Below are positions 46,339 through 54,662 of a DNA stretch of 64,000 bases, piece after piece. The notes beneath the pieces are model-generated. The model ran no database searches, was not told where the DNA came from, and was given only the letters and a program-made list of their open reading frames with translations. The DNA is from Candidatus Rokuibacteriota bacterium (GTDB taxonomy: Bacteria; Methylomirabilota; Methylomirabilia; Rokubacteriales; CSP1-6), in the NCBI GenBank assembly GCA_016200085.1, contig JACQFL010000036.1, forward strand, positions 62,001 to 126,000. Direction: 5' to 3'. Every line of letters starts with the position of its first letter. Position 1 is the first letter of the stretch. Position numbers and translations under genes: made by a program.

Positions 46339-46850
46339 GCCTTGCCTTCGAGCGCCCGCCGGATCTGGTCGAGGTGGTTGTCGTCGTGCCAGGCCACCTG
46401 CGTCACGAAGTCGTCGATGGTCATGCGGCCGCGCACCGAGTGGATGCCCCCCCGCGCGAAGTCTCGGGGCCCGAGCGTCGCGAGGTCGTCGAGCGACTCG
46501 CGGCGGCGCCGGCGGAACGTCACCAGCGCCGCGGCCGTATCCTGTCTGAGGTACTGGCGATCTTCGGCCCAGCGGGCGACGATCGACGCGACCTGATCGG
46601 GCTGGGCGCCGAGGAACGTCGGCTCGTCGACGGCCATGATGAGCCGCACGCGCGCCATCACGAATTCCTCGTTGTCGCGCACGTGGCAGACGACTTCCTT
46701 GGCCGCCCAGGCCGCGGCCTCCGGCCGCCGCGACAGCGCGGCGTCGTCGTGACCGCGGATCGCGGCCTCGTAATCGTCGGGCGTCTGCGCCATGCGGGCC
46801 AGGCGCCGGGCGAGCGGCTGGCGGGCGACCTCCTCCAGCGAGGGCATCAC
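46335..46850 (-). CDS. DinB-family protein, tandem copy 1
   Basis: A 171-residue four-helix DinB/YfiT-like protein with metal-site histidines in VVCHVRDNEE (about 60) and WHDDNHLDQ (about 155 and 159). Many relatives are thiol-dependent S-transferases or of unknown function. It closely resembles the DinB domain encoded just upstream but has an insertion (QVASIVARWAEDRQYL). ATG overlaps the upstream stop. Confidence 0.85.
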   Translation of the reverse strand: MMPSLEEVARQPLARRLARMAQTPDDYEAAIRGHDDAALSRRPEAAAWAAKEVVCHVRDNEEFVMARVRLIMAVDEPTFLGAQPDQVASIVARWAEDRQYLRQDTAAALVTFRRRRRESLDDLATLGPRDFARGGIHSVRGRMTIDDFVTQVAWHDDNHLDQIRRALEGKA

Positions 46851-47839
46851 GCCGTGCCGTCGAGCGCCCGCTTGAGCTGATCGAGGTGGTTGTCGTCGTG
46901 CCAGGCCATGAGCCCGACGAAGTCGTCGATGGTCATCCGGCCGCGCACGGGGTGGATGCCGCCGCGGCGGAGATCCCCGGGCGCGAGCTTCTTCAGATAA
47001 TCGAGGGACTCCTGGCGTCGCGTGCGGAAGGCGGCCAGCGCCGCGGCGGCGTCGTTCCGCAGATACTGCCGCTCCTCGGCCCAGCGGTCGGGATGCGCGC
47101 CGAGGAACTTCGGGTCGTCCATGGCCATGATGCTCTCGAAGCGGACCATGAAGAACTCCTCGGTGTCGCGCAGGTGGCAGACGACCTCCTTGGCCGCCCA
47201 GTTCTTGGGGTCCGGCCGGCGGGAGAGCGCGGCCTCGCTCTGCCCCGCGAGGGCGGCGGCGAGATCGTCGGCGGTGCGCTCCATGCGGGCGAGGCGCTGG
47301 GCGAGCGGCTGGCGGGCAACGTCCTCCATCGTGGCCATCGTCGTGGTCCTTTCCGGGACGAGCTGGTGGAACAGGCTCGACTCGCGCTGGTAGAAGCCCT
47401 GGGTATGGTACGAGTCTTTCAGCCGCAGCAGCGTGTAGTCGACGTGGTGGCCGACTTCGTGGAGCAGCGTGCGCAGATAGGTCCGGAAGGCCACGACCCT
47501 CTTCTGCTTCGCCGTCCGCATCCAGAGCTGGATCTTCGGAGCCTGCCCACGCTCCGCCGTGTAGAGCCCGTGCAGCTCGCCCCAGCGGGCGTGGGGCCGC
47601 GCCGCCAGCACCTCCACCCGCACGCGCGGCAGGCCGAGCTTGTACACGATCCCCGCGATGAGCCGCTCCGTCGCGGCCTGGGTCCGCGCGCGCTCCTCGG
47701 AGCCGAGCGCCGTCCCGAGGGCGTCCACGAGGACATGGAGCTCGCCCGGGCGATCGAGCCGGACCTCGGTGACGCTGTCGCTCTGCCGGTAGATCACCTG
47801 CTGCGCGCGGCTCAGGCGCGCGTAATACGAGAAGGGCAC
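46847..47839 (-). CDS. Zincin-like metallopeptidase domain fused to a DinB domain (tandem copy 2)
   Basis: A 330-residue open frame. Residues 1-165 form a zincin-like domain with TLLHEVGHHVDYTLL (about 116-130, HExxH plus a further His) and the RESSLFHQLVP ending that often closes such proteins. Without a stop it continues through ERTTTMATMEDVARQPL into a complete DinB domain (about 167-330) with WHDDNHLDQ. An internal ATG at 47338 with GGAAAGGA upstream could give a separate DinB protein. GTG start overlaps the TAG of the enoyl-CoA hydratase gene. Confidence 0.75.
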   Translation of the reverse strand: MPFSYYARLSRAQQVIYRQSDSVTEVRLDRPGELHVLVDALGTALGSEERARTQAATERLIAGIVYKLGLPRVRVEVLAARPHARWGELHGLYTAERGQAPKIQLWMRTAKQKRVVAFRTYLRTLLHEVGHHVDYTLLRLKDSYHTQGFYQRESSLFHQLVPERTTTMATMEDVARQPLAQRLARMERTADDLAAALAGQSEAALSRRPDPKNWAAKEVVCHLRDTEEFFMVRFESIMAMDDPKFLGAHPDRWAEERQYLRNDAAAALAAFRTRRQESLDYLKKLAPGDLRRGGIHPVRGRMTIDDFVGLMAWHDDNHLDQLKRALDGTA

Positions 47840-48621
47840 TACCGGCCCGTCCACTTCGGCGGGCGTTTTTCCAGAAACGCGCGCGCGCCTTCCACGCGGT
47901 CCTCGGTGGTGCGAAGCAGGGTGGCGAGATCGTTCTCGAGCCGGATGCCGTCGGCGAGCGGCAGCCCGCGCCCCTTGACCACCGCCTCCTTGGCGTAGCG
48001 GAGCGCGACCGGCGCCTTGCCAGCGAGGGTCCGTGCGAAGGCCAGGGCCGTCGGGAGCACCTCGGCGGCGGGCACCACGCGCTCGACGAGGCCGATGGCG
48101 AGCGCCTCCGCCGCGGGCAGCCGCACGCCGCTGAGGATCATCTCGAGCGCCTTGCCCCGTCCGACGAGGCGCGGGAGCCGCTGGGTGCCGCCGCCGCCGG
48201 GAATGATGGCCAGGTCGATCTCGGTCAGGCCCAGCCGGGCGTCGTCGCCCGCGAACCGGATGTCGCAGGCCAGGGCCAGCTCGAGCCCGCCGCCGAAGGC
48301 GTAGCCGCGGATGGCCGCGATGATGGGCTGCGGGCAGCGGTCCATCACCTGGCGGAAGTCGAGGCGCTTGCGGTGCTCGCGGAAGCCGACCGCGCCCGTC
48401 GGGGCGACGAACTCGCGGATGTCGGCGCCGGCCGAGAACGCGCGCTCGCCGGCGCCGGTGACGACCACGACGCGGACGTCGTCGTCGGTGACCAGCGCGG
48501 TGAAGCACGAGGTCAGCTCGCGGCGCATGACGTCGTTCATCGCGTTGTGGACGTCGGGGCGGTTCAGGGTGACGGTGGCCACGCCGTCGGTGACCTCGTA
48601 GCGGATCGCCTCCCAGCTCAC
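47839..48621 (-). CDS. Enoyl-CoA hydratase/isomerase family protein
   Basis: A 260-residue crotonase. The oxyanion and catalytic blocks are complete: SAGADIREF (about 66-74), FGGGLELALACDIRFA (first catalytic Glu, about 110) and GLTEIDLAIIPGGGGTQRLPRLVG (second Glu). It hydrates 2-enoyl-CoA. GTG start overlaps the CoA-transferase stop (GTGA). Fourth gene of the minus-strand operon that runs from 52136. Confidence 0.93.
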   Translation of the reverse strand: MSWEAIRYEVTDGVATVTLNRPDVHNAMNDVMRRELTSCFTALVTDDDVRVVVVTGAGERAFSAGADIREFVAPTGAVGFREHRKRLDFRQVMDRCPQPIIAAIRGYAFGGGLELALACDIRFAGDDARLGLTEIDLAIIPGGGGTQRLPRLVGRGKALEMILSGVRLPAAEALAIGLVERVVPAAEVLPTALAFARTLAGKAPVALRYAKEAVVKGRGLPLADGIRLENDLATLLRTTEDRVEGARAFLEKRPPKWTGR

Positions 48622-49790
48622 GCCGCCGGCCCTCCGAGCACGCCGCGCTCGCGCAGCCCGGCGATGGCCGCCCGGTCGTACCCGAGCTCGCGCAGGATCT
48701 GCTCGCCGTGCTCGCCGAGCAATGGCGGCCGCCCGGGATCGGTGACGGGCGTGGCGGAGAAGCGCCAGGGCTGGCCCATCAGGCGCAGGTGGCCGAGCTC
48801 GGGATGCTCGTAGTCGTGCAGCATGTCCAGGTGCCGCACGGCGGGGTCTTCCATGAACTCCGCCAGCGGCTGCACCGGGCCCGCCGGGATGTCGTGGGCG
48901 GCGAGCACCTCCAGCCAGGCCTGACGCGGCCGGCTGCGGAACGCCTGCTCGAAGATCGGCAGCAGCGCCTCGCGGTTGTCGAGCCGCTTGAGCCACGACG
49001 CGAACCGCGGGTCGTCGGCGAGGTGCTCGAGCCCCAGCGCGCGGCAGAGCTTCACCCAGAACGACTGGTTGCCGCAGGCGAGGAAGAACCACAGCCCGTC
49101 CTGGCACTCGTAGAGCCGGTACGTCGGGTTGTCGCGGAACACCGAGGTCTTGCCCGGGTAGTCGACGATGCTGCCCGACTGCAGCGCCATCACGCCCTGG
49201 AGCAGGGACGTTTCCACGCGCTGGCCGAGCCCGGTGCGCTCGCGCGCGAAGAGGGCGGCGAGGACGGCCTGCGCCGCCAGCGCCGCGGTGAAGTAATCGG
49301 TGACCGCGACGCGGAGGTACTGCGGCGGCCCGCCGAAGCCCTGCAGGGTCATGACCCCGGCCATGGCCTGGAGCAGCGGGTCGAAGCCCGGCCGCTCGAT
49401 GTAGGGGCCGGTGGAGCCGAAGGCGGTGACCGAGCAGTAGATGAGGCGCGGGTTCGCCGCGCGCAGCCGCTCGTAGCCGACGCCGAGGCGGTCGGCCACG
49501 CCCGGCCGCATGTTCTCCATGACGACGTCGCCCTGCGCGGCGAGGCGCTCGACCACCGCGCGGCCCTCGGCGGTCTTGAGGTCGAGGGCGATCGAGCGCT
49601 TGCCGCGGTTCCAGCCGTGGAAGCCGGGCAGCTCGCGGAACGAGTCGCCCGCGAGCGACTCGACCTTGACGATCGTCGCGCCCAGGTCGGCCAGCATCAT
49701 GGCGGCGTAGGAGCCGGCGATGTAGCTGGTGAGGTCGACGATGCGGATGCCGTCGAGGGGGGTGATCGGGCGCGTGCTCGCCAGGGCCAT
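48618..49790 (-). CDS. CaiB/BaiF family class III CoA-transferase (paralogue)
   Basis: A 390-residue CoA-transferase. The catalytic Asp is in VAVTDYFTAALAAQAVLAAL (about 171). Further marks are IRIVDLTSYIAGSYAAMMLADLGA, NRGKRSIALDLKTAEG and VTAFGSTGPYIERPGFD. It probably activates the carboxylic acid handled by the neighbouring dehydrogenases. ATG at 49790, just after the acyl-CoA dehydrogenase stop; the 723-residue track ORF is an artefact. Confidence 0.92.
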   Translation of the reverse strand: MALASTRPITPLDGIRIVDLTSYIAGSYAAMMLADLGATIVKVESLAGDSFRELPGFHGWNRGKRSIALDLKTAEGRAVVERLAAQGDVVMENMRPGVADRLGVGYERLRAANPRLIYCSVTAFGSTGPYIERPGFDPLLQAMAGVMTLQGFGGPPQYLRVAVTDYFTAALAAQAVLAALFARERTGLGQRVETSLLQGVMALQSGSIVDYPGKTSVFRDNPTYRLYECQDGLWFFLACGNQSFWVKLCRALGLEHLADDPRFASWLKRLDNREALLPIFEQAFRSRPRQAWLEVLAAHDIPAGPVQPLAEFMEDPAVRHLDMLHDYEHPELGHLRLMGQPWRFSATPVTDPGRPPLLGEHGEQILRELGYDRAAIAGLRERGVLGGPAA

Positions 49791-49798
49791 CTCCGCGG

Positions 49799-50917
49799 TC
49801 AGGCCGTCACCCGGCGGGCGATCAGCTCGCGGTGCCAGTCCGCGTCGCCGTACATCACCTCGAGCGCCTTGGCCCGCTTGAAGTACAGGTGCAGGTCGTA
49901 CTCCCAGGTGAAGCCGATGCCGCCGTGGACCTGGATGGCCTCGCCGCAGACCCGGCGCGCCGCGTCGCCCACGTAGGCCTTGGCAATGGAGGCCGCCATC
50001 TCGGCGTCCGCCGCCTCCGCGTCGAGCGCCCACGCCGCGTAGTACGTCGCGGCGTGGCTGTTCTCCACCTCGAGCAGCATCTCGGCGCACTTGTGACGGA
50101 TGGCCTGGAAGGAGCCGATGGGCTGGCCGAACTGCTCGCGCACCTTCGCGTAGGCGACGGCCATGTCCAGGCACCGTCGCGCCGCGCCCAGCATCTCCGC
50201 GGCGGCGCCGACCGCGCCGATGCGCAGCAGGCCCTCGACGAGGGGCAGCGCCTGGCCGGGCGCGCCCAGCACCGCGTCGTCCGGGACGGTCACCCCGTCG
50301 AGCGTCACGTTCGTCCAGCGCATCGACAGGTCCATCCCGGTGACCGGCGACAGCGTGAGACCGGGCGTCGAGGGCTCGACGAGGAAGAGCGAGAGGCCCT
50401 CGGACGAGCGCGCGGGCACGGCCAGGACGTCGGCCACGTGGGCCCAGGGCACGAACGGCTTGGTGCCCGTCAGCGACCAGCCCGCCGCCGTCCGCTCGGC
50501 CTTCGTCGCGACCGCCGCTGGGGTCCAGTCCATCGCGCCGTCGAGCAGGGCGACGGTGCCGCGCGCGGCGCCGGCGGCGATGGCGGCCAGCCAGCGTCGC
50601 TTCTGGGCCTCGCTGCCGAGCTCGACGATCGCGGTGGCGGCGAGCACCGTCGAGAAGTACGGGCCGGGGTACGCGGCGCGGCCCATCTCCTCGAGGAGGA
50701 GGGCGGTCTCCACCATGCCGAGATCGGCGCCCCCGAAGGCTTCCGGCAGCGCGAGGCCGAGCCAGCCGAGCTGGGCCATGTCCTTCCACATCGCCTCGCT
50801 CTCGCCGCGCGGGTCGTCCCAGAGCGCGCGGGCCAGCGCGGGCTTGCAGCGCTCGTCGAGGAAGGCGCGCGCCGAATTGCGCAGCAGCTGCTGGTCCGAG
50901 GTGAATGAGAAGTCCAC
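49799..50917 (-). CDS. Acyl-CoA dehydrogenase, probable subunit of a heteromeric enzyme
   Basis: A 372-residue protein with the acyl-CoA dehydrogenase fold: LPEAFGGADLGMVE, VREQFGQPIGSFQAIRHKCAEML and the C-terminal IQVHGGIGFTWEYDLHLYFKRA. This C-terminal form lacks the usual YEGT catalytic block, as in one chain of the alpha2-beta2 enzymes known for steroid side-chain oxidation (FadE28/FadE29 type). It lies 10 bases from a second dehydrogenase of the complementary type. Confidence 0.9.
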   Translation of the reverse strand: MDFSFTSDQQLLRNSARAFLDERCKPALARALWDDPRGESEAMWKDMAQLGWLGLALPEAFGGADLGMVETALLLEEMGRAAYPGPYFSTVLAATAIVELGSEAQKRRWLAAIAAGAARGTVALLDGAMDWTPAAVATKAERTAAGWSLTGTKPFVPWAHVADVLAVPARSSEGLSLFLVEPSTPGLTLSPVTGMDLSMRWTNVTLDGVTVPDDAVLGAPGQALPLVEGLLRIGAVGAAAEMLGAARRCLDMAVAYAKVREQFGQPIGSFQAIRHKCAEMLLEVENSHAATYYAAWALDAEAADAEMAASIAKAYVGDAARRVCGEAIQVHGGIGFTWEYDLHLYFKRAKALEVMYGDADWHRELIARRVTA

Positions 50918-50927
50918 GCCGCCCTCC

Positions 50928-52136
50928 TCAGACCTTGGCGCGGTCGGCGCGGGCTTCCTTGGGCAGCCCGAGCACGCGCTCGCCGATCACGTTCTTCTGC
51001 ACCTCGGAGGACCCCGCGTAGATCGTGCCCGCGCGCGACCAGAGGAACGCCTGGGCCCACGTGCCGGGCTCGCCCGACGAGGTCTCGACCTCCGAGAACT
51101 CGTCGGGGCCGGCCACGGTGACCTGGCCCCAGGGGCCGAGGATCTCCTGGGCGATCTCGTGGTAGCGCTTCTCGAACTCGCTGTAGGACAGCTTGGTGAT
51201 CGACGAGGCGGCGCCCGGCGACTCGCCCTTGGTGAGCGCCGAGAGCACGCGCAGCGCGGCGTAGCGCTGGACCTCGAGCTCGGTCCAGATCCGCCCGATC
51301 TTCATGCGCACCACGGGATCCTCGACGAGGGGCCGCCCCTGCCGGCGCAGCTCCTTGGTGGCGCGCACGAGCTGGTAGAAGGCCGAGGCATACCGGGTGA
51401 CGCGGGCCAGCGAGTTGCCGCCGCGCTCGTAGGAGAGCGTGGTCTGCGCGATCTCCCAGCCCTGGCCGAGCCGGCCGATGAGATCGGCCTTCTCGGCGCG
51501 CGCGCCGGTCATGAACACCTCGGAGAACTGCGAGGACCCCGTGATCTGCCGGAGCGGCCGCACCTCGACCCCGGGCTGCCGCATGCTCAGGAGGAAGCAC
51601 GAGATGCCCTTGTGCTTGGCCACCTTCGAGTCGGTGCGGGCGAGCAGGAGACCCCAGTCGGCGATGACCCCGCCGCTGGTCCAGATCTTCTGGCCGTTGA
51701 CGACGAAGTGGTCGCCCGCGTCCTCGGCCCGCGTCTTGAGGCTCGCCAGGTCGCTGCCGGCGTTCGGCTCGGAGTAGAGCTGGCACCAGAGCTCGTCGGC
51801 CATCAGGATCTTTCTGAGATAGCGCTGCTTCTGCGCCTCGGCGCCGTGCACGATGATGGTCGGGCCCACGATGCCGATCCCGAGGCCGTTGATGGTGGGC
51901 GGCGCGCCGGCGTGTGCCATCTCGTCGGCGACGATGGCCTGCTGCATCGGCGTCGCGCTCTGGCCGCCGTACTCCTTGGGCCAGCCCATGCCGACGTAGC
52001 CCGCGTCGTACATCCGGCGGTGCCAGGCCCGCCGCTCGTCGAGCGTCCGGGGCTCGTGCGCGGGCGTGTTGGCCGCGAACCAGCGGCGAGTCTGGTCGCG
52101 GAACGCGAGATCCTCGGGCGAGTAGTTCAGATCCAT
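50928..52136 (-). CDS. Acyl-CoA dehydrogenase, partner subunit
   Basis: A 402-residue dehydrogenase. Typical blocks: YGGQSATPMQQAIVADEM, CQLYSEPNAGSDLASLKTRA (about 129-148), NGQKIWTSGG and TIYAGSSEVQKNVIGERVLGLP near the C-terminus, where the YEG glutamate position is Ala. The two adjacent genes therefore probably form one heteromeric acyl-CoA dehydrogenase for a bulky acyl-CoA. ATG at 52136; the longer track ORF reads into the tandem repeats (DRWGVSGG twice). A hairpin with a G8 run lies 22 bases before the start. Confidence 0.9.
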   Translation of the reverse strand: MDLNYSPEDLAFRDQTRRWFAANTPAHEPRTLDERRAWHRRMYDAGYVGMGWPKEYGGQSATPMQQAIVADEMAHAGAPPTINGLGIGIVGPTIIVHGAEAQKQRYLRKILMADELWCQLYSEPNAGSDLASLKTRAEDAGDHFVVNGQKIWTSGGVIADWGLLLARTDSKVAKHKGISCFLLSMRQPGVEVRPLRQITGSSQFSEVFMTGARAEKADLIGRLGQGWEIAQTTLSYERGGNSLARVTRYASAFYQLVRATKELRRQGRPLVEDPVVRMKIGRIWTELEVQRYAALRVLSALTKGESPGAASSITKLSYSEFEKRYHEIAQEILGPWGQVTVAGPDEFSEVETSSGEPGTWAQAFLWSRAGTIYAGSSEVQKNVIGERVLGLPKEARADRAKV

Positions 52137-52158
52137 CGTGGCCTGGCCTCCATTTGAC

Positions 52159-52188
52159 GTCGGGGGGGGACCGCCGCTCCCCCCCGAC
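52159..52188. terminator. G-rich hairpin in the leader of the acyl-CoA operon
   Basis: GTCGGGGGGGGA and TCCCCCCCGAC pair (11 bp, one bulge) around CCGCCGC. It lies 22 bases upstream of the first gene of the operon, so it could act as an attenuator or block read-through. It resembles the hairpin at 62615-62643. Confidence 0.5.
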
Positions 52189-52413
52189 ACCCCCCAACGG
52201 TCACCGTCTGCGGTGATTGACGACTCGTTTCGGACCGCGGTCAACCGCTGGCGGTCGAGCGCCGCTCCCCCCGACACCCCCCAACGGTCACACGCGGCGG
52301 CGAGACAGCACGCGCTCCGAACACGCGGGAGCGCCCGCTCGCCGCTCGCCCCGATGCTCTCCAACGGTCACCGCATGCGTGGTTGGCGACTCGTTTCGCG
52401 GTGCGGTCAACCG
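52172..52413. repeat. Three tandem copies of an ~80-88-bp repeat
   Basis: Copies begin at 52172, 52260 and 52340 with CGCCGCTC(C/G)CCCC. All contain CCAACGGTCAC, and copies 1 and 3 continue to GACTCGTTTCG and GCGGTCAACCG. Copy 2 diverges after about 38 bases. Copy 1 contains the exact dyad TCACCG-TCTG-CGGTGA. This is the whole content of the 327-base gap 52137-52463; no gene is seen. Confidence 0.75.
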
Positions 52414-52463
52414 TCGGCAATGTATCAGCCCGACCCGGGGGCGGGCAACCGCGGCGGGCGACG

Positions 52464-53294
52464 TCAGCGCGGTGCGGGATCCGGCGGGGGCAGGCGGTAG
52501 ATCGCGGTGTGCAGCACGTGGGCGACCGGGCGCCGGCCGGCGACGATCAGGAGGTCGAGCTCGACGAAGTTGCGGCCCTTCTTCTCGAAGAGCGAGCGGA
52601 CACGCCCGCGCGTCGCCAGGGTGTCGCCGACGCGGGCGCCCCCGAGGTGGCGCACGACGCTGCCGACGTGGATCCAGGGCGCGACCTGCACGTTGCGGCT
52701 GAGCGCGCGGTTGCACTGCTCGAGCAGGAAGCCCGGGTGGGCCCAGGCCGCGGGCCCGCGATAGAGCGCGTGGTCGTCGCTCACGCGCGCCGTGTACTCC
52801 ACCGCGCGCGCCTCGTCGTAGAGGTTCTCGGAGGTGCCGAGGACGTCCAGGCCCTCGAAGACGGCGCGGGTCGCCACCGGCCGCTCGGCGGGCAGCCGGG
52901 CCGCGCGATAGAGCGCCGGGTTGACCGGCGTGGGCGAGCCGGCCGGCACGGTGGCGGTGAGCGTCGCGCACTCGTCGCCGAGCGGCGTGGTGGCGGTCAC
53001 CGTCGCCGTCACGCCGGTCGGCTCGCGGGCGGTGACGGCGCCGGCCAGCGTGACCTCGTCATCCTCGATCACGGGCTTGAGGAAGCGGACGGACGCGGTG
53101 CCGCGCGCGAGCCACGCGGCGCCGAACGCGTCGACGAGCGGGCGCGTGAGATAGGCGTAGACCGTGATGCCGGGGACGAGCCCGCCGCGAAACCCGTACG
53201 CGCGGGCGGTGGCGTCGTCGTGGATGACGTTCTCGCCCCCGCGCTCCCAGGTGTTGCGGGCCTTCAGGTGACGGTCGATGAGACGCTCGAGCAT
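52464..53294 (-). CDS. MaoC-like double hot-dog dehydratase
   Basis: A 276-residue protein of two hot-dog repeats: an N-terminal one with FRGGLVPGITVYAYLTRPLVDAFG (about 35-58) and a C-terminal one with GARVGDTLATRGRVRSLFEKKGRNFVELDLL (about 215-245). The H/D catalytic motif of MaoC hydratases is not clear, so thioesterase or binding roles are possible. ATG at 53294. It shares a bidirectional -10 with lemA. Confidence 0.75.
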   Translation of the reverse strand: MLERLIDRHLKARNTWERGGENVIHDDATARAYGFRGGLVPGITVYAYLTRPLVDAFGAAWLARGTASVRFLKPVIEDDEVTLAGAVTAREPTGVTATVTATTPLGDECATLTATVPAGSPTPVNPALYRAARLPAERPVATRAVFEGLDVLGTSENLYDEARAVEYTARVSDDHALYRGPAAWAHPGFLLEQCNRALSRNVQVAPWIHVGSVVRHLGGARVGDTLATRGRVRSLFEKKGRNFVELDLLIVAGRRPVAHVLHTAIYRLPPPDPAPR

Positions 53295-53306
53295 GACGCG
53301 AAGTCT

Positions 53307-53314
53307 ACTATACT
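53307..53314. promoter_or_regulatory. Overlapping divergent -10 boxes (ACTATACT)
   Basis: On the plus strand TATACT (53309-53314) lies 9 bases before the lemA ATG. On the minus strand TATAGT (53307-53312) lies 12 bases before the hot-dog gene ATG. One 8-bp stretch can serve both, each giving a very short leader. Confidence 0.4.
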
Positions 53315-53323
53315 GTCCTCGAC

Positions 53324-53917
53324 ATGCGCGCCGCCCTGATCGTGCTCGTCGTGCTCGCGGTCATCGTGGTGGGGATCGTGGCCTGGGCGATCGGCGTCAA
53401 CAACGAGCTCGTCCGCCTCGACCAGGACGTCAACGGCAAGTGGGCGCAGGTGCAGAACCAGTTCCAGCGCCGCGCCGACCTCGTGCCCAACCTCGTGGAG
53501 ACGGTCAAGGGTTTCGCCACGCAGGAGCGCACCGTGCTCGAGGAGGTCACGCGGGCGCGCGCCAGCGCGAGCAGCATCCAGCTCACCCCCGAGGCGCTGA
53601 ACGACCCCAAGGCCCTGGAGCGGTTCCAGACCGCGCAGTCCCAGCTCTCCGGCGCGCTCAGCCGGCTGCTCGTCACCGTCGAGCGGTACCCTGAGCTGAA
53701 GTCGAACCAGAACTTCCTGGCCCTGCAGTCGCAGCTCGAGGGCACCGAGAACCGGATCGCGGTCGAGCGCAAGCGCTTCAACGAGGCGGTGCAGGCCTAC
53801 AACACCCGGCTCCGGCTGTTTCCCGCGAGCGTGATCGCCGGGATGTTCGGCTTCCGCCCCAAAGCGTTCTTCGAGGCGGCGCCCGACGCGGCGACCGTCC
53901 CGAAGGTCAAGTTCTAG
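53324..53917 (+). CDS. lemA: LemA family membrane protein
   Basis: A 197-residue protein: one N-terminal transmembrane segment (about 3-24), then the LemA helical domain with VQNQFQRRADLVPNLVETVKG (about 43-63), ARASASSIQLTPE and ELKSNQNFLALQSQLEGTENRI. LemA genes very often precede TPM-domain genes, as here, and are thought to act at the envelope. Function in bacteria is not settled. Confidence 0.92.
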   Translation: MRAALIVLVVLAVIVVGIVAWAIGVNNELVRLDQDVNGKWAQVQNQFQRRADLVPNLVETVKGFATQERTVLEEVTRARASASSIQLTPEALNDPKALERFQTAQSQLSGALSRLLVTVERYPELKSNQNFLALQSQLEGTENRIAVERKRFNEAVQAYNTRLRLFPASVIAGMFGFRPKAFFEAAPDAATVPKVKF

Positions 53918-53918
53918 C

Positions 53919-54662
53919 CTGCTCCTCACGGTCATCCTCGTCTGGGCCCTCGTGGTGCCGCCGGCGCCGACCGGCGCCGTCAACGACTACGCCGGTCTGC
54001 TGACGGCGGCCGAGCGCGCCCGGCTGGAGGCGGTGCTCCAGGAGCGCAACCGGGCCACGGGCGCGCAGGTGGCCATCGCCATCTTCCCGTCGCTCGAGGG
54101 CGAGAGCCTGGAAGACTTCTCCAACCGCCTGGCCCGGCAGTGGCGCGTCGGCCAGCAGGGCCTCGACAACGGGGTCGTCCTCACCGTGTTCGTGGCCGAC
54201 CGCAAGGCGCGCCTCGAGGTCGGCTACGGCGCCGAGGGCAGCGTCACCGACGCCGTGACGAGCGACATCCTCCGCAACGTCCTGGCGCCCCGCTTCCGCG
54301 AAGGCCAGTACGCGCGCGGCCTGCAGGATGCCGTGGCGGCGGTCTTCCAGCACATCGAGGCCACGCCGCCCGACAAGCGCGCGCGGCCGCGCGCCTCCCG
54401 GGGCCCGAACGTCCCCGTGGTCGGGTTCTTCGTGCTCCTCGGCGTCATCGTGCTGATCCTCTTCCGCGACGCGCGCAGCAACGTGTCCACGGCGCGCCGC
54501 AACGTCTACACGGCCCGTGGGGGCGGCTGGTACACGCCCATCATCGTGCCCCCGGTCGGCGGCGGCTGGGGCGGCGGCGGCAGCTCGGGCGGGGACCCCG
54601 GGGGCGGCTTCTCGGGAGGCGGCGGCGACTTCGGCGGCGGCGGCGCGAGCGGGAGCTGGTGA
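53919..54662 (+). CDS. TPM-domain (YgcG-type) membrane protein
   Basis: The TPM domain (about 25-160 from the proposed start: VNDYAGLLTAAER, DNGVVLTVFVADRKARLEVGYGAEG) is followed by a transmembrane segment and a glycine-rich tail ending GGGASGSW, exactly as in YgcG proteins. The track start (GTG 53952) cuts off a signal peptide, LLLTVILVWALVVP. In frame there is no ATG, GTG or TTG upstream before the lemA stop, so translation may begin at the CTG at 53919, 1 base after that stop. Confidence 0.8.
   Translation: MLLTVILVWALVVPPAPTGAVNDYAGLLTAAERARLEAVLQERNRATGAQVAIAIFPSLEGESLEDFSNRLARQWRVGQQGLDNGVVLTVFVADRKARLEVGYGAEGSVTDAVTSDILRNVLAPRFREGQYARGLQDAVAAVFQHIEATPPDKRARPRASRGPNVPVVGFFVLLGVIVLILFRDARSNVSTARRNVYTARGGGWYTPIIVPPVGGGWGGGGSSGGDPGGGFSGGGGDFGGGGASGSW

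Noticed and set aside
39808-46596. 2,262-residue plus-strand ORF
   Set aside because: It runs through well-supported genes on both strands and its peptide is low-complexity Arg/Pro/Ala-rich, a typical stop-free shadow frame in GC-rich DNA.
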